Positions 31,735 to 40,912 are shown, counted from the stretch's first letter. The stretch is DNA of 64,000 nt from Pedococcus sp031456495 (GCF_031456495.1 NZ_JAVDUW010000001.1:744001-808000); one strand, 5' to 3'. Numbers and translations: made by a program. The notes: generated by a model not told the origin, from the letters alone.

Positions 31735-32268
31735 TCAGTAGCCCAGCTCGGCCCGTCGGCGGTCCCACCGGGCGGAGAGCTGCTGCATCTCCTCGGTGAC
31801 GAACTCGAGGAAGTGGACGCTGAGCGCGAGCCGGTCCCCCGCGCCGGACCCGCGACCGCCGACCTCCTCCACGCCCTCGCGCAGGGCGGCGGTGAGCGGC
31901 TCGTAGATCCGGGGCGTGTTGAGCATGACGTCGTGCCAGGCGTCGTCGGCCACGACGTAGACGTCGCGCCGGGTGCCCGGCTCGCGCTCGCGGTGGATCA
32001 TCCGCATCTGCTGCAGGTGCCGCACCGCACCCGACACCGAGGCCGCGCTCACGGACAGCGCCTCGCCGATCTCGGCCGCCGTCATCCGCCCGTCCTCGTC
32101 GGCCAGCAGCGCGGCGAAGACCCGCGACGGCAGTCGCTGCATCCCGGCCTCGGTGAGGGCCGAGCCGAACCGCTCGACGAACCTGGCGGCGTCGGGTCGG
32201 CACTCGTCGGGTCGGCGCTCGCCGGGCCTGGTGCCGGCGTCGGGCTGGCGGGCGGCGCGGGTGGTCAT
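31735..32268 (-). CDS. GbsR/MarR-type regulator
   Basis: 177 residues. A winged helix covers about 40-105 (RMTAAEIGEALSVSAASVSGAVRHLQQMRMIHRE, then REPGTRRDVYVVADDAW), followed by a helical C-terminal dimerisation region. The first 28 residues are an Arg/Asp/Pro-rich tail. TAAAGT lies 7 nt before ATG 32268, so the mRNA is probably leaderless. It is divergent from an ABC exporter operon with only 54 bp between starts; that region holds a palindromic operator candidate. Likely represses the exporter. Confidence 0.88.
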   Translation of the reverse strand: MTTRAARQPDAGTRPGERRPDECRPDAARFVERFGSALTEAGMQRLPSRVFAALLADEDGRMTAAEIGEALSVSAASVSGAVRHLQQMRMIHREREPGTRRDVYVVADDAWHDVMLNTPRIYEPLTAALREGVEEVGGRGSGAGDRLALSVHFLEFVTEEMQQLSARWDRRRAELGY

Positions 32269-32322
32269 GGAAGCAACTTTAGATCATTCAGTATCTTCTG
32301 AATACTGTGTACACTCGGCCGC
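32269..32322. promoter_or_regulatory. Divergent promoter/operator of the MarR-type gene and ABC exporter
   Basis: Plus strand: TACACT (32310-32315), 7 nt, ATG 32323. Minus strand: TAAAGT (32276-32281), 7 nt, ATG 32268. Between the two -10 boxes lie overlapping perfect inverted repeats: ATTCAG/CTGAAT (32286-32303) and CAGTAT/ATACTG (32289-32307). This A/T-rich patch is unusual for the window and is a likely binding site for the regulator. Confidence 0.6.
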
Positions 32323-33249
32323 ATGGATGCAGTGCTCGAGGCCACCGGCCTGCGCAAGACGTTCGGCTCCACGGTCGCCCTCGACGGCCTCGACCTCACG
32401 GTCCGCCGCGGCGAGGTCCACGGCTTCCTCGGCCCCAACGGCGCGGGGAAGTCCACGACGATCCGGATCCTGCTCGGGCTGCTGCGCGCCGACGGCGGGT
32501 CGGTCACCCTCCTCGGCCGCGACCCGTGGCGGGACGCCACCGAGCTGCACCGCCGGCTCGCCTACGTCCCCGGCGACGTCGTCCTGTGGCCCAACCTCAC
32601 CGGCGGCGAGGTCATCGACCTGCTCGGCCGGCTGCGTGGCGGCGTCGACCGGGCGCGCCGCGACGAGCTGCTCACCCTCTTCGAGCTCGACCCGACGAAG
32701 AAGGGCCGCTCCTACTCCAAGGGCAACCGGCAGAAGGTCGCCCTCGTGGCCGCGCTGGCCAGCGACGTCCCGCTGCTGGTGCTCGACGAGCCGACCTCCG
32801 GCCTCGACCCGCTCATGGAGAAGGTCTTCGAGGCGCAGGTCGCCCGGGCCAGGACCGAGGGCCGGACGGTCCTGCTCTCCAGCCACATCCTGTCCGAGGT
32901 GGAGGCCACCGCCGACCGGGTGAGCATCGTGCGGGCCGGCCGCATCGTCGACTCCGGCACCCTCGCCGACCTGCGGCACCTCACCCGGACCAGCGTCACC
33001 GCGACCCTGGGCACCGTGCCCGACCTGGCGCAGGTCCGGGCGTGGCCGGGCGTGGACGTGGTGCGCCTCGACCGCGACCGGCTGGTGATGTCGGTCGAGT
33101 CCAGCGCCGTGGGCGACGTGGTCGGCCGCCTCGGCGGCTACCGCATCGACGCCCTCACCTGCCAGCCGCCGACCCTCGAGGAGCTGTTCCTCTCGCAGTA
33201 CCGCGACGACCTGTCCGCCGCGGACAGGGGCGAGGAGGTCCGGGCGTGA
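32323..33249 (+). CDS. ABC exporter ATPase
   Basis: 308 residues. Walker A GPNGAGKST (about 38), Walker B LLVLDEPTSGLDP, and the switch histidine in LLSSHILSE are intact. The signature is SKGNRQKVALVAA, where the usual LSGGQ is replaced by YSKGN, as in drug/antibiotic exporters of the DrrA/CcmA group. A C-terminal domain follows, ending in LEELFLSQYRDD. GTGA overlap couples it to the permease gene. The divergent MarR-type regulator suggests substrate-induced expression. Confidence 0.92.
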   Translation: MDAVLEATGLRKTFGSTVALDGLDLTVRRGEVHGFLGPNGAGKSTTIRILLGLLRADGGSVTLLGRDPWRDATELHRRLAYVPGDVVLWPNLTGGEVIDLLGRLRGGVDRARRDELLTLFELDPTKKGRSYSKGNRQKVALVAALASDVPLLVLDEPTSGLDPLMEKVFEAQVARARTEGRTVLLSSHILSEVEATADRVSIVRAGRIVDSGTLADLRHLTRTSVTATLGTVPDLAQVRAWPGVDVVRLDRDRLVMSVESSAVGDVVGRLGGYRIDALTCQPPTLEELFLSQYRDDLSAADRGEEVRA

Positions 33250-34832
33250 GCACCTTCGCCGGGACCTGGCCGTTGCTGCGCCTGGCGTGGCGGCGCGACC
33301 GGTGGGTGGTGACCGCCAGCGTGCTCGCGCTCGTGGTGACGGCCTACTCCTCGATGGTGGCCACCCTCGACCTCTACCCCACCGACGCCGAGGCGGCCGC
33401 CGGCGCGAAGGTCATGGCGGACAACCCCTCCATCACCGCGCTCTACGGCCCGCTCCCCTCGCTCACCGCACCTGCCGTCGGCGTGCTCAAGACGATCATG
33501 CTCGGCAGCGTCTTCACGGCCTTCCTCGCGTTCGCGCTCGTGCGGCGGCACACCCGCACCGAGGAGGAGGAAGGCCGCTTCGAGCTCGTGGCCGGTGGCG
33601 TGGTCGGGCGCCGCGCGCCGCTGGCCGCGGCAGTCCTGCTCGCCACGGCGACGGTCCTCGCCACTGGCGGCTTCTCCGCCCTCAGCCTCGTGGCGACCGG
33701 CGTCGACCCGACCGGGTCGCTGGCCCTCGGCGTGGTCGAGGTCGTGGCCGGGCTCGTCATGGTCGGCATCACGGCCGTCGCCTGCCAGCTGACCACGACC
33801 GCACGGGGGGCCGGCGGGCTCGCGCTGACGATCCTGCTGCTGGCCTTCGTCGTCCGGGCGGTGGCCGACACGTCCACCGACGGCCAGGACCTGGCGTACG
33901 CCTCCTTCCTCGGCTGGGCCGAGCGGGTCAGCCCGTTCGGAGACAACCGGCTCTGGCTCGTGCTCCCGGCCCTGGCCGCGCTGGCCGGGCTGCTCGTCGT
34001 CGCCGACGTCCTGCTGCAGCGGCGCGACCTCGGGTCCGGCCTGTGGGCCGCTCGGTCCGGGGCGTCGCGCGCGTCGGCCTCCCTCGGCTCCCCGCTCGGC
34101 CTGGCCTGGCGGCTGCAGCGCGGGGCCCTGCTCGGCTGGACCATCGGGTACGCCGTCCTCGGCCTCGTCGTCGGCAGCATCGCCCGGTCCGTCGACGAGA
34201 TCGCCAGCAGCCCCGGCATCGAGGAGATGTTCCGCAAGATGAGCGGCGGCCAGGGGTCCCTGCTCGAGGTCTTCTTCGGCACCGAGGTGAGGTTCCTCGC
34301 CGTCGGCGCCGCGGCATACGGCATCACCACGGCCCTGCGGCTGCGGTCGGAGGAGAGCGGGGGCCGCGCCGAGGTCACGCTCGCCACCCACGTGGGCCGG
34401 TACCGGTGGCTGTCCAGCCACGTGCTCGTGGCGGTGCTGGGGTCGCTGTGGCTGCTCGTCGTCATGGGGCTGTCCGCCGGCCTCTCCGGTGGCGCGGTCA
34501 GCGACGTCGGCGTCGCCGAGGTGCTGCCCGCCGCGCTGGCGACCGCCCCGGCCGTGCTCGTGTGCGTGGCGCTGACGGTGCTGCTCTTCGGGACCGTGCC
34601 GCGGTGGACGGCTGCCGCCTGGGGGCTGCTCGCGGCGTTCGTCCTCATCGGCGAGCTCGGGCCGCTGGTGGACCTGCCCGGGTGGGCGATGGGGCTCTCG
34701 CCGTTCGACCACCTGGGCAGCCTGCCGGGCGGCGACGCCAACCCGGTCGGCCTCACGGGCCTGCTGCTCGTGGCGCTCGCCGCGGGGGCGCTCGGGTATG
34801 CCGGGTTCCGCCGCCGCGACCTCGTCACCTGA
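33246..34832 (+). CDS. ABC-2-type exporter permease (polyketide-antibiotic exporter-like)
   Basis: 528 residues from GTG 33246. About twelve membrane helices arranged as two similar halves, beginning at LLRLAWRRDRWVVTASVLALVV and again near LGLAWRLQRGALLGWTIGYAVLG, as in fused ABC-2 permeases. Conserved loops include RTEEEEGRFELVAGGVVGRR and LRSEESGGRAEVTLATHVGR, which have the same motif and support an internal duplication. It forms the membrane part of an exporter with the ATPase upstream; substrate unknown. Confidence 0.88.
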   Translation: MSTFAGTWPLLRLAWRRDRWVVTASVLALVVTAYSSMVATLDLYPTDAEAAAGAKVMADNPSITALYGPLPSLTAPAVGVLKTIMLGSVFTAFLAFALVRRHTRTEEEEGRFELVAGGVVGRRAPLAAAVLLATATVLATGGFSALSLVATGVDPTGSLALGVVEVVAGLVMVGITAVACQLTTTARGAGGLALTILLLAFVVRAVADTSTDGQDLAYASFLGWAERVSPFGDNRLWLVLPALAALAGLLVVADVLLQRRDLGSGLWAARSGASRASASLGSPLGLAWRLQRGALLGWTIGYAVLGLVVGSIARSVDEIASSPGIEEMFRKMSGGQGSLLEVFFGTEVRFLAVGAAAYGITTALRLRSEESGGRAEVTLATHVGRYRWLSSHVLVAVLGSLWLLVVMGLSAGLSGGAVSDVGVAEVLPAALATAPAVLVCVALTVLLFGTVPRWTAAAWGLLAAFVLIGELGPLVDLPGWAMGLSPFDHLGSLPGGDANPVGLTGLLLVALAAGALGYAGFRRRDLVT

Positions 34833-34847
34833 GCCCGGCCGGGCGGC

Positions 34848-35927
34848 TCAGAGCAGGTCGGTGCGCCCCTGCGCCCGCAGCGCGTCGACCACGGCCTTGA
34901 CCTCCTGCGCGCGGTCCCTGGCCACCACGAGGACGGCGTCCGGGGTGTCGACCACCACGACGTCGTCGAGCCCGACGAGCGCCACCACGCGGCCGGTCCC
35001 CGGCACGACCACTCCCGTGGCGTCGGCCACCCGCACCGTGTCGGCGGAGCCGAGGACCTGCACCCCCGGCATACCGGCGGCGTCGGGGAGCAGCGCACCC
35101 AGGGAGGCGAAGTCGCCCACGTCGTCCCAGCCGAAGCCGCCGGGCACGACCGCGACCCGGCCGGCGGCGGCCGCGGGCTCGGCGACCGCGTGGTCGATGG
35201 CGATCTTCTCCAGCCCGGGCCACGCGTCGTCGAGCCGGGACGGGTCGGCCGCGAGGGCCCGCAGTCCCGCGGCCAGCTCGGGGTGCCACTGCGCCAGCAG
35301 GTCGAGCAGGACGCGGGCCTTGACGACGAACATGCCGGCGTTCCACCGGAACCGGCCGGTGGCGAGGTACTGCTCCGCGCGCTCGCGGTCCGGCTTCTCG
35401 ACGAACTGCGCGACCGCGTGCGCCGGGCCGTCCCCCAGCTGCTCACCCAGCTCGATGTAGCCGAACCCGGTCGCCGGGTGGGTCGGCTCGATGCCGATCG
35501 TCACGACGAGGTCGTCGGCCGCGGCCTCGACGGCAGCCGTCACGCACGCCCGGAACGCGTCCTCGTCACGGATCACGTGGTCGGCCGCGAACGAGCCCAG
35601 CACCGCCTCGGGGTCACGGGCCTCGAGCAGCGCGGCCGCCCAGCCGATCGCGGCCATCGAGTCGCGCGGGGCCGGCTCGGCGAGCAGCTGGTCGCCGGGC
35701 AGGTCGGGGAGCTGGTCGCGGACGGCGTCGACATGCGCGGCGCCCGTGACCACGAGCACCCGGTCGCCGGTCAGCGGGAGGAGGCGGTCCCAGGTCGCCT
35801 GGAGCAGCGTGCGACCGCTGCCGGTGAGGTCGTGCAGGAACTTCGGGGCGGCGGCGCGCGACAGCGGCCACAGGCGGGTGCCCGCTCCCCCGGCCGGGAT
35901 CACGGCCCAGAAGTGCTCGGTCGACAT
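34848..35927 (-). CDS. manC: Mannose-1-phosphate guanylyltransferase
   Basis: 359 residues from ATG 35927, fixed by TAGCGT 7 nt upstream. The nucleotidyltransferase signature is VIPAGGAGTRLWPLSR at residues 9-24, with the activating PKFL motif following. FVEKPDRERAEQYL is the substrate lysine region, and WNAGMFV is also present. It makes GDP-mannose from mannose-1-phosphate and GTP. It is a monofunctional short form without the isomerase domain. Divergent from a GT4 glycosyltransferase that may use its product. Confidence 0.92.
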   Translation of the reverse strand: MSTEHFWAVIPAGGAGTRLWPLSRAAAPKFLHDLTGSGRTLLQATWDRLLPLTGDRVLVVTGAAHVDAVRDQLPDLPGDQLLAEPAPRDSMAAIGWAAALLEARDPEAVLGSFAADHVIRDEDAFRACVTAAVEAAADDLVVTIGIEPTHPATGFGYIELGEQLGDGPAHAVAQFVEKPDRERAEQYLATGRFRWNAGMFVVKARVLLDLLAQWHPELAAGLRALAADPSRLDDAWPGLEKIAIDHAVAEPAAAAGRVAVVPGGFGWDDVGDFASLGALLPDAAGMPGVQVLGSADTVRVADATGVVVPGTGRVVALVGLDDVVVVDTPDAVLVVARDRAQEVKAVVDALRAQGRTDLL

Positions 35928-36029
35928 GGCCGGAACGCTAGCCGACCGCACCCTCCCGTCACCTGCCGCTCACCCGACACCCCCCTCGGTGTCGCCGTCA
36001 CCACACCCCGGCGAAGGACCGTGGGGGAC

Positions 36030-37181
36030 GTGCGGGTCGCCATCGTCACCGAGTCCTTCCTCCCGACGTTCAACGGCGTCACGACCAGCGTGTGCCGGGT
36101 CACCGAGTGCCTCGTCGCCGCGGGTCACGACGTCCTGCTCGTGGCGCCACGACCGGCCCCCGAGTCGTATGCCGGGTGCCCGGTGCACGGGGTCGCCTCG
36201 GTGCCCGTGCGGGGCTTCCCCCTCGGGATGCCGTCACGCGAGATCGAGGACGTGCTGCGCGGGTTCGGCCCCGACGTCGTCCACGTCGCCTCGCCGTTCG
36301 TGCTCGGCGCCAGCGCGCTCGCCACCACGTCCCGCCTCGGGCTGCCGAGCGTGGCCGTCTACCAGACCGACCTGCCGTCCTACCTCAAGCAGCACGCCCC
36401 CGCCGCGGTGGGCGCCGGTGCGTCGCGCGCGGCGTGGCGCTGGCTGCGGCGGCTGCACGGCATGGCCGACCTCACCCTCGCACCGTCGACCGCCGCCTTG
36501 GCCGACCTCGACACCCACGGGGTCGCGCGGACGGCGCTGTGGGGGCGTGGTGTCGACACCCGCCAGTTCTCCCCCCACTGGCGCCTCGACGCCGGCACCC
36601 GCGCGCTGCGCCGGCGCCTGTCGCCGCAGGGCGAGGTCGTCGTGGGGTACGTCGGGCGGCTGGCCCCCGAGAAGGAGCTGGACCGGCTCCTCCCGGTGGC
36701 GACGCTGCCCGGCACCCGGCTCGTGCTCGTCGGGGACGGCCCCGACCACCAGCGCATCGGAGCCGCCCTCACCCGCACCGCGGAGTCCGCGGGCGCACCG
36801 GCCCCGGCGCTCCTCGGCCGGCGCGACGGCGACGACCTGGCCCGGGCGTACGCAGCGCTCGACGTCTTCGTCCACACCGGCACGAGGGAGACGTTCGGCC
36901 AGACTCTGCAGGAGGCGGCGGCGACCGGGCTGCCCGTCACCGCCCCTGCCCGCGGCGGCCCGCTCGACCTCGTCGACCACAGCCGCACCGGCCTGCTCTT
37001 CGACCCCGACGACCCGTCGGCCCTCGTCGACGCCGTCCGGCACCTCGTCGGCGACCGCGCCAAGCGCGAGGCCCTGGGGCGGGGCGGGCTCGAGCGCGTG
37101 GCCGGCCGCAGCTGGGCGTCGGTCACCGGAGCGCTCGTCGACCACTACGAGCACGTCGCCGCGGGGCACCGGGTCGCCTGA
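36030..37181 (+). CDS. GT4-family glycosyltransferase, probably mannosyl
   Basis: 383 residues from GTG 36030; GTG 36021, three codons upstream, is an alternative. N-terminal VRVAIVTESFLPTFNGVTTSV is typical of GDP-mannose-dependent alpha-mannosyltransferases of the actinobacterial PimB/MgtA group. The donor-site motif is THTGTRETFGQTLQEAAATGLPV in the C-terminal Rossmann domain, with the EX7E glutamates. Divergent from manC, which supports GDP-mannose as donor. The likely product is a mannosylated lipid or cell-envelope glycan (inference). Confidence 0.87.
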   Translation: MRVAIVTESFLPTFNGVTTSVCRVTECLVAAGHDVLLVAPRPAPESYAGCPVHGVASVPVRGFPLGMPSREIEDVLRGFGPDVVHVASPFVLGASALATTSRLGLPSVAVYQTDLPSYLKQHAPAAVGAGASRAAWRWLRRLHGMADLTLAPSTAALADLDTHGVARTALWGRGVDTRQFSPHWRLDAGTRALRRRLSPQGEVVVGYVGRLAPEKELDRLLPVATLPGTRLVLVGDGPDHQRIGAALTRTAESAGAPAPALLGRRDGDDLARAYAALDVFVHTGTRETFGQTLQEAAATGLPVTAPARGGPLDLVDHSRTGLLFDPDDPSALVDAVRHLVGDRAKREALGRGGLERVAGRSWASVTGALVDHYEHVAAGHRVA

Positions 37182-37204
37182 GCCGGGTCGCCTGAGCCGC
37201 GGCC

Positions 37205-37291
37205 CGGAGGTCTGCGCACAGACCCGCGTGTCACTGGGCAGAGAGCGGGTCCGAGCGCAGTGGGACGGAGGTCTGCGCGCAGACGAGCGTG
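37205..37291. repeat. 26-bp imperfect direct repeats, each with a palindromic core
   Basis: Copies at 37205-37230 and 37266-37291 match at 23 of 26 positions. Each contains GTCTGCG(C/A)-type dyads; in copy 2 GTCTGCGCGCAGAC is a perfect 14-bp palindrome. They occupy the first part of the 303-bp gap between the glycosyltransferase and sdhC. The rest of that gap holds the palindrome at 37339 and a possible -10 (TAACCT, 37404-37409). Confidence 0.75.
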
Positions 37292-37338
37292 AATCGGGAG
37301 ACTGGGGGTCGGGCGTCGCGCGACCACGCGGCATACCC

Positions 37339-37351
37339 ACTGGTAACCAGT
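37339..37351. promoter_or_regulatory. Palindrome upstream of sdhCDAB
   Basis: ACTGGTAACCAGT has 6-bp arms about one central base. It lies about 135 bp before sdhC and 53 bp before a -10-like TAACCT. The GGT...ACC halves recall GntR/FadR-type operators, but the spacing is shorter than in known sites. Confidence 0.4.
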
Positions 37352-37484
37352 CCTGTCTTGTTTCTCACAGGCGGGCGGCGCGCGGGTCCGCGGAGCGGCC
37401 AGATAACCTGACGGACGAACTACGGCAACCGCCGCCCTCGTCGGACGAGCGACGCCGTCTCCACCTTCTCGAAAGGGACGCGCA

Positions 37485-37862
37485 GTGGCGCAGGCAACCA
37501 CGGGGACTCTCTACCGCGGCCGTGAGGGCATGTGGTCGTGGGTGGCCCACCGCATCAGCGGCGTACTCCTCTTCCTCTTCCTCTTCGCGCACGTGCTCGA
37601 CACGGCGCTCGTCCGGGTCTCGCCGGACGCCTACAACGAGGTCATGTCGGCCTACAAGAACCCGGTCGTCGGGCTGGGAGAGGCGGGCCTCGTGGCCGCG
37701 GTCATCTTCCACGCGCTCAACGGCCTGCGGATCATCGCCGTCGACTTCTGGGGCAAGGGCCCGAAGTACCAGCGGCAGATGTTCTGGGGCGTCGTCGTCG
37801 GCTTCGTCGTGCTGTTCGCACCGTTCGCGGTCCGGCACCTGACCAACGTCTTCTCGCACTGA
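37485..37862 (+). CDS. sdhC: Succinate dehydrogenase cytochrome b subunit
   Basis: 125 residues from GTG 37485, with AAAGGGA as ribosome site. Three membrane helices. The motif WSWVAHRISGVLLFLFLFAHVLD carries the quinone-site Ser/Arg and a haem-ligand histidine; a second histidine is in VIFHALNGLR. It anchors the SdhAB catalytic dimer to the membrane and passes electrons to quinone. First gene of sdhCDAB. Confidence 0.93.
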   Translation: MAQATTGTLYRGREGMWSWVAHRISGVLLFLFLFAHVLDTALVRVSPDAYNEVMSAYKNPVVGLGEAGLVAAVIFHALNGLRIIAVDFWGKGPKYQRQMFWGVVVGFVVLFAPFAVRHLTNVFSH

Positions 37863-37873
37863 AGGGGCAGAGA

Positions 37874-38335
37874 ATGAGCGCCACCAGCCAGACCACCCCT
37901 GTGCCGACCGAGCCGGTCCGCCAGTCCCCCTACCGCCGGGTGAGCCGCGGCCGCGGCAACTTCGAGCTGTGGTCGTGGGTCTTCATGCGCGGCAGCGGCA
38001 TCCTGCTGCTCGTGCTCGTCTTCGGGCACCTGTTCGTCAACCTCATGCTGGGCGAGGGCATCCACGCGATCGACTTCGCGTTCGTCGCCGGCAAGTGGGC
38101 CAGCCCGTTCTGGCAGGTCTGGGACATGCTCATGCTGTGGCTGGCGATGCTGCACGGCTTCAACGGCGTCCGGACGATCATCAACGACTACACCGAGCGC
38201 GAGAACACGCGCTGGGTCCTCAAGGGCCTGCTGGTGCTGGCGACCTTCTTCACGGTCGTCCTGGGCACGCTGGTGATCTTCACCTTCGACCCCTGCATCG
38301 ACCCGAACTCCACCCTCTCCGTGTGCACGCGCTGA
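37874..38335 (+). CDS. sdhD: Succinate dehydrogenase hydrophobic anchor subunit
   Basis: 153 residues from ATG 37874, 11 bp after sdhC. The first 30 residues are soluble. Three membrane helices follow, with VFGHLFVNLML and LAMLHGFNGVRTIINDY carrying histidines for haem and the Asp-Tyr pair near the quinone pocket. It completes the membrane anchor with SdhC. The C-terminal FDPCIDPNSTLSVCTR tail has two cysteines on the outside. Confidence 0.92.
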   Translation: MSATSQTTPVPTEPVRQSPYRRVSRGRGNFELWSWVFMRGSGILLLVLVFGHLFVNLMLGEGIHAIDFAFVAGKWASPFWQVWDMLMLWLAMLHGFNGVRTIINDYTERENTRWVLKGLLVLATFFTVVLGTLVIFTFDPCIDPNSTLSVCTR

Positions 38336-38369
38336 CCCCGCACCCCGCGCAGTAAGGACACAGACACCC

Positions 38370-40148
38370 ATGCAGACGCACAAGTACGACGTCGTGATCG
38401 TCGGCGCCGGCGGGGCCGGCATGCGCGCCGCCCTCGAGTCGAGCAAGCGCACCCGCACCGCCGTGCTCACCAAGCTCTACCCGACCCGCTCCCACACCGG
38501 CGCGGCCCAGGGCGGCATGTGCGCCGCCCTCGCCAACGTCGAGGAGGACAACTGGGAGTGGCACACCTTCGACACCGTCAAGGGCGGCGACTACCTCGTC
38601 GACCAGGACGCTGCGGAGGTCATGTGCCGTGAGGCCATCGACGCGGTCATCGACCTCGAGAAGATGGGTCTGCCGTTCAACCGCACGCCCGAGGGCAAGA
38701 TCGACCAGCGCCGCTTCGGTGGGCACACCCGCAACCACGGCGAGGCCGCCGTGCGCCGGTCCTGCTTCGCCGCGGACCGCACCGGACACATGATCCTGCA
38801 GACGCTCTACCAGAACTGCGTCAAGCAGGGCGTCGAGTTCTACAACGAGTTCTACGTCCTGGACCTGCTGCTCAACACCGGCGCAGACGGAGTCGAGCGC
38901 GCCGCGGGCGTCGTCGCCTACGAGCTGGCCACCGGTGAGCTGCACATCTTCCAGGCCAAGTCGGTCGTCTTCGCCACCGGCGGAACCGGCAAGGTATTCA
39001 AGACCACCTCCAACGCCCACACCCTCACCGGTGACGGCATGGGCGTGGCCTTCCGCCGCGGCATCCCGCTGGAGGATATGGAGTTCTTCCAGTTCCACCC
39101 GACAGGCCTCGCCGGCCTGGGCATCCTGCTGTCCGAGGCGGCCCGCGGTGAGGGCGGCATCCTGCGCAACGCCGACGGCGAGCGCTTCATGGAGCGCTAC
39201 GCCCCCACCATCAAGGACCTCGCCCCGCGCGACATCGTCGCCCGCTCCATGGCGAACGAGGTCCGCGAGGGCCGTGGCGCCGGGCCGAACAAGGACTACG
39301 TCCTGCTCGACCTGACCCACCTCGAGCCGGCGCACATCGACGCCAAGCTCCCCGACATCACCGAGTTCGCCCGCACCTACCTCGGTGTCGAGCCGTACAC
39401 CGAGCCGGTCCCGGTCTACCCGACGGCGCACTACGCCATGGGCGGCATCCCGACCAACGTCGAGGCCGAGGTGCTGCGCAACAACACCGACGTCGTCCCC
39501 GGCCTGTACGCCGCGGGCGAGGTGGCGTGCGTGTCCGTCCACGGCTCGAACCGCCTGGGCACCAACAGCCTGCTCGACATCAACGTCTTCGGCCGCCGCG
39601 CCGGCATCGCCGCCGCGGAGTATGCCGTGGACGCCCCGTGGGTCGACCTCCCCGAGGCCCCCGAGTCGCTCGTCACCGGTCTGGTCGAGGGCATCCGCTC
39701 GCGCGAGAGCGGCGAGCGCGTGGCCGACCTGCGCCGCGAGCTGCAGGAGACCATGGACCGCAACGTCCAGGTGTTCCGCACCGAGGCCTCGATGAAGGAG
39801 GCGCTCGGCGTCATCGACGAGCTCAAGGAGCGCTACGCCAACGTCGTGGTCCAGGACAAGGGCAAGCGGTACAACACCGACCTGCTCGAGGCCGTCGAGC
39901 TCGGCTTCCTCATCGAGCTGGCCGAGGTCATCACGCTCGGTGCCCTCGCCCGCAAGGAGTCCCGCGGCGGCCACTTCCGCGAGGACTACACCGCGCGCGA
40001 CGACGTGAACTTCATGCGGCACACGATGGCCTACCGCCCGGCGGTCGACGGCGACCTCAGCGCGGGGCCGTCCTTCGCCGACGAGGTCCGCCTCGACTAC
40101 AAGCCCGTGACCGTGACCCGCTACCAGCCGATGGAGCGCAAGTACTGA
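38370..40148 (+). CDS. sdhA: Succinate dehydrogenase flavoprotein subunit
   Basis: 592 residues. FAD-binding VIVGAGGAGMRAALESS at the N-terminus, the covalent-FAD histidine in TRSHTGAAQGGMC, and the substrate and catalytic segments TRNHGEAAVRRSCFAADRTGH, FQFHPTGLAG and NRLGTNSLLDINVFGRRAG are all present. It oxidises succinate to fumarate on the inner face of the membrane. AAGGA precedes the ATG. Its stop overlaps the sdhB start by one base. Confidence 0.97.
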   Translation: MQTHKYDVVIVGAGGAGMRAALESSKRTRTAVLTKLYPTRSHTGAAQGGMCAALANVEEDNWEWHTFDTVKGGDYLVDQDAAEVMCREAIDAVIDLEKMGLPFNRTPEGKIDQRRFGGHTRNHGEAAVRRSCFAADRTGHMILQTLYQNCVKQGVEFYNEFYVLDLLLNTGADGVERAAGVVAYELATGELHIFQAKSVVFATGGTGKVFKTTSNAHTLTGDGMGVAFRRGIPLEDMEFFQFHPTGLAGLGILLSEAARGEGGILRNADGERFMERYAPTIKDLAPRDIVARSMANEVREGRGAGPNKDYVLLDLTHLEPAHIDAKLPDITEFARTYLGVEPYTEPVPVYPTAHYAMGGIPTNVEAEVLRNNTDVVPGLYAAGEVACVSVHGSNRLGTNSLLDINVFGRRAGIAAAEYAVDAPWVDLPEAPESLVTGLVEGIRSRESGERVADLRRELQETMDRNVQVFRTEASMKEALGVIDELKERYANVVVQDKGKRYNTDLLEAVELGFLIELAEVITLGALARKESRGGHFREDYTARDDVNFMRHTMAYRPAVDGDLSAGPSFADEVRLDYKPVTVTRYQPMERKY

Positions 40149-40912
40149 TGACTGCCACTGCCGAGAAGCAGACCACCGAGGAGCAGAAGGCAGGGGCCGT
40201 CCCGACCTTCACGGTGACCCTCAAGGTCCAGCGGTACAACCCCGAGGTCGACAGCGCGCCGCACTGGGAGACCTACGAGGTCACCTCGCACGCCACCGAC
40301 CGCGTGCTCGACGCCCTGCACCAGATCAAGTGGGAGCAGGACGGCTCGCTGTCGTTCCGCCGCTCCTGCGCCCACGGGGTGTGCGGCTCCGACGCCATGC
40401 GGATCAACGGCAAGAACCGGCTCGCCTGCAAGACGCTCATCAAGGACGTCAACCCGGACAAGCCGATCACCGTCGAGCCGATCAAGGGCCTTCCGCTCGA
40501 GAAGGACCTCATCGTCGACATGGAGCCGTTCTTCGACGCGTACCGCGAGGTGATGCCGTTCCTCGTCACCACGGGCAACGAGCCGACTCGCGAGCGCATC
40601 CAGAGCCAGGCCGACCGCGACCGCTTCGACGACACCACCAAGTGCATCCTGTGCGCCGCGTGCACGACGAGCTGCCCGGTGTTCTGGAACGACGGCCAGT
40701 ACTTCGGTCCGGCCGCGATCGTCAACGCCCACCGGTTCATCTTCGACAGCCGTGACGAGGGCGGGGCCCAGCGCCTGGAGATCCTCAACGACAAGGAGGG
40801 CGTGTGGCGCTGCCGCACGACCTTCAACTGCACGGAGGCCTGCCCCCGCGGGATCCAGGTCACGAAGGCCATCCAGGAGGTCAAGCGCGCCCTCCTGACC
40901 AGCAGGTTCTGA
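40148..40912 (+). CDS. sdhB: Succinate dehydrogenase iron-sulfur subunit
   Basis: 254 residues. Three cluster motifs are complete: [2Fe-2S] in RRSCAHGVCGSDAMRINGKN and its distal Cys, [4Fe-4S] in CILCAACTTSCP, and [3Fe-4S] in CRTTFNCTEACP. Electrons pass from FADH2 in SdhA to quinone in SdhCD. The first 18 residues are a Thr/Glu-rich extension. ATG shares one base with the sdhA stop. Last gene of the operon; a short hairpin follows. Confidence 0.97.
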   Translation: MTATAEKQTTEEQKAGAVPTFTVTLKVQRYNPEVDSAPHWETYEVTSHATDRVLDALHQIKWEQDGSLSFRRSCAHGVCGSDAMRINGKNRLACKTLIKDVNPDKPITVEPIKGLPLEKDLIVDMEPFFDAYREVMPFLVTTGNEPTRERIQSQADRDRFDDTTKCILCAACTTSCPVFWNDGQYFGPAAIVNAHRFIFDSRDEGGAQRLEILNDKEGVWRCRTTFNCTEACPRGIQVTKAIQEVKRALLTSRF

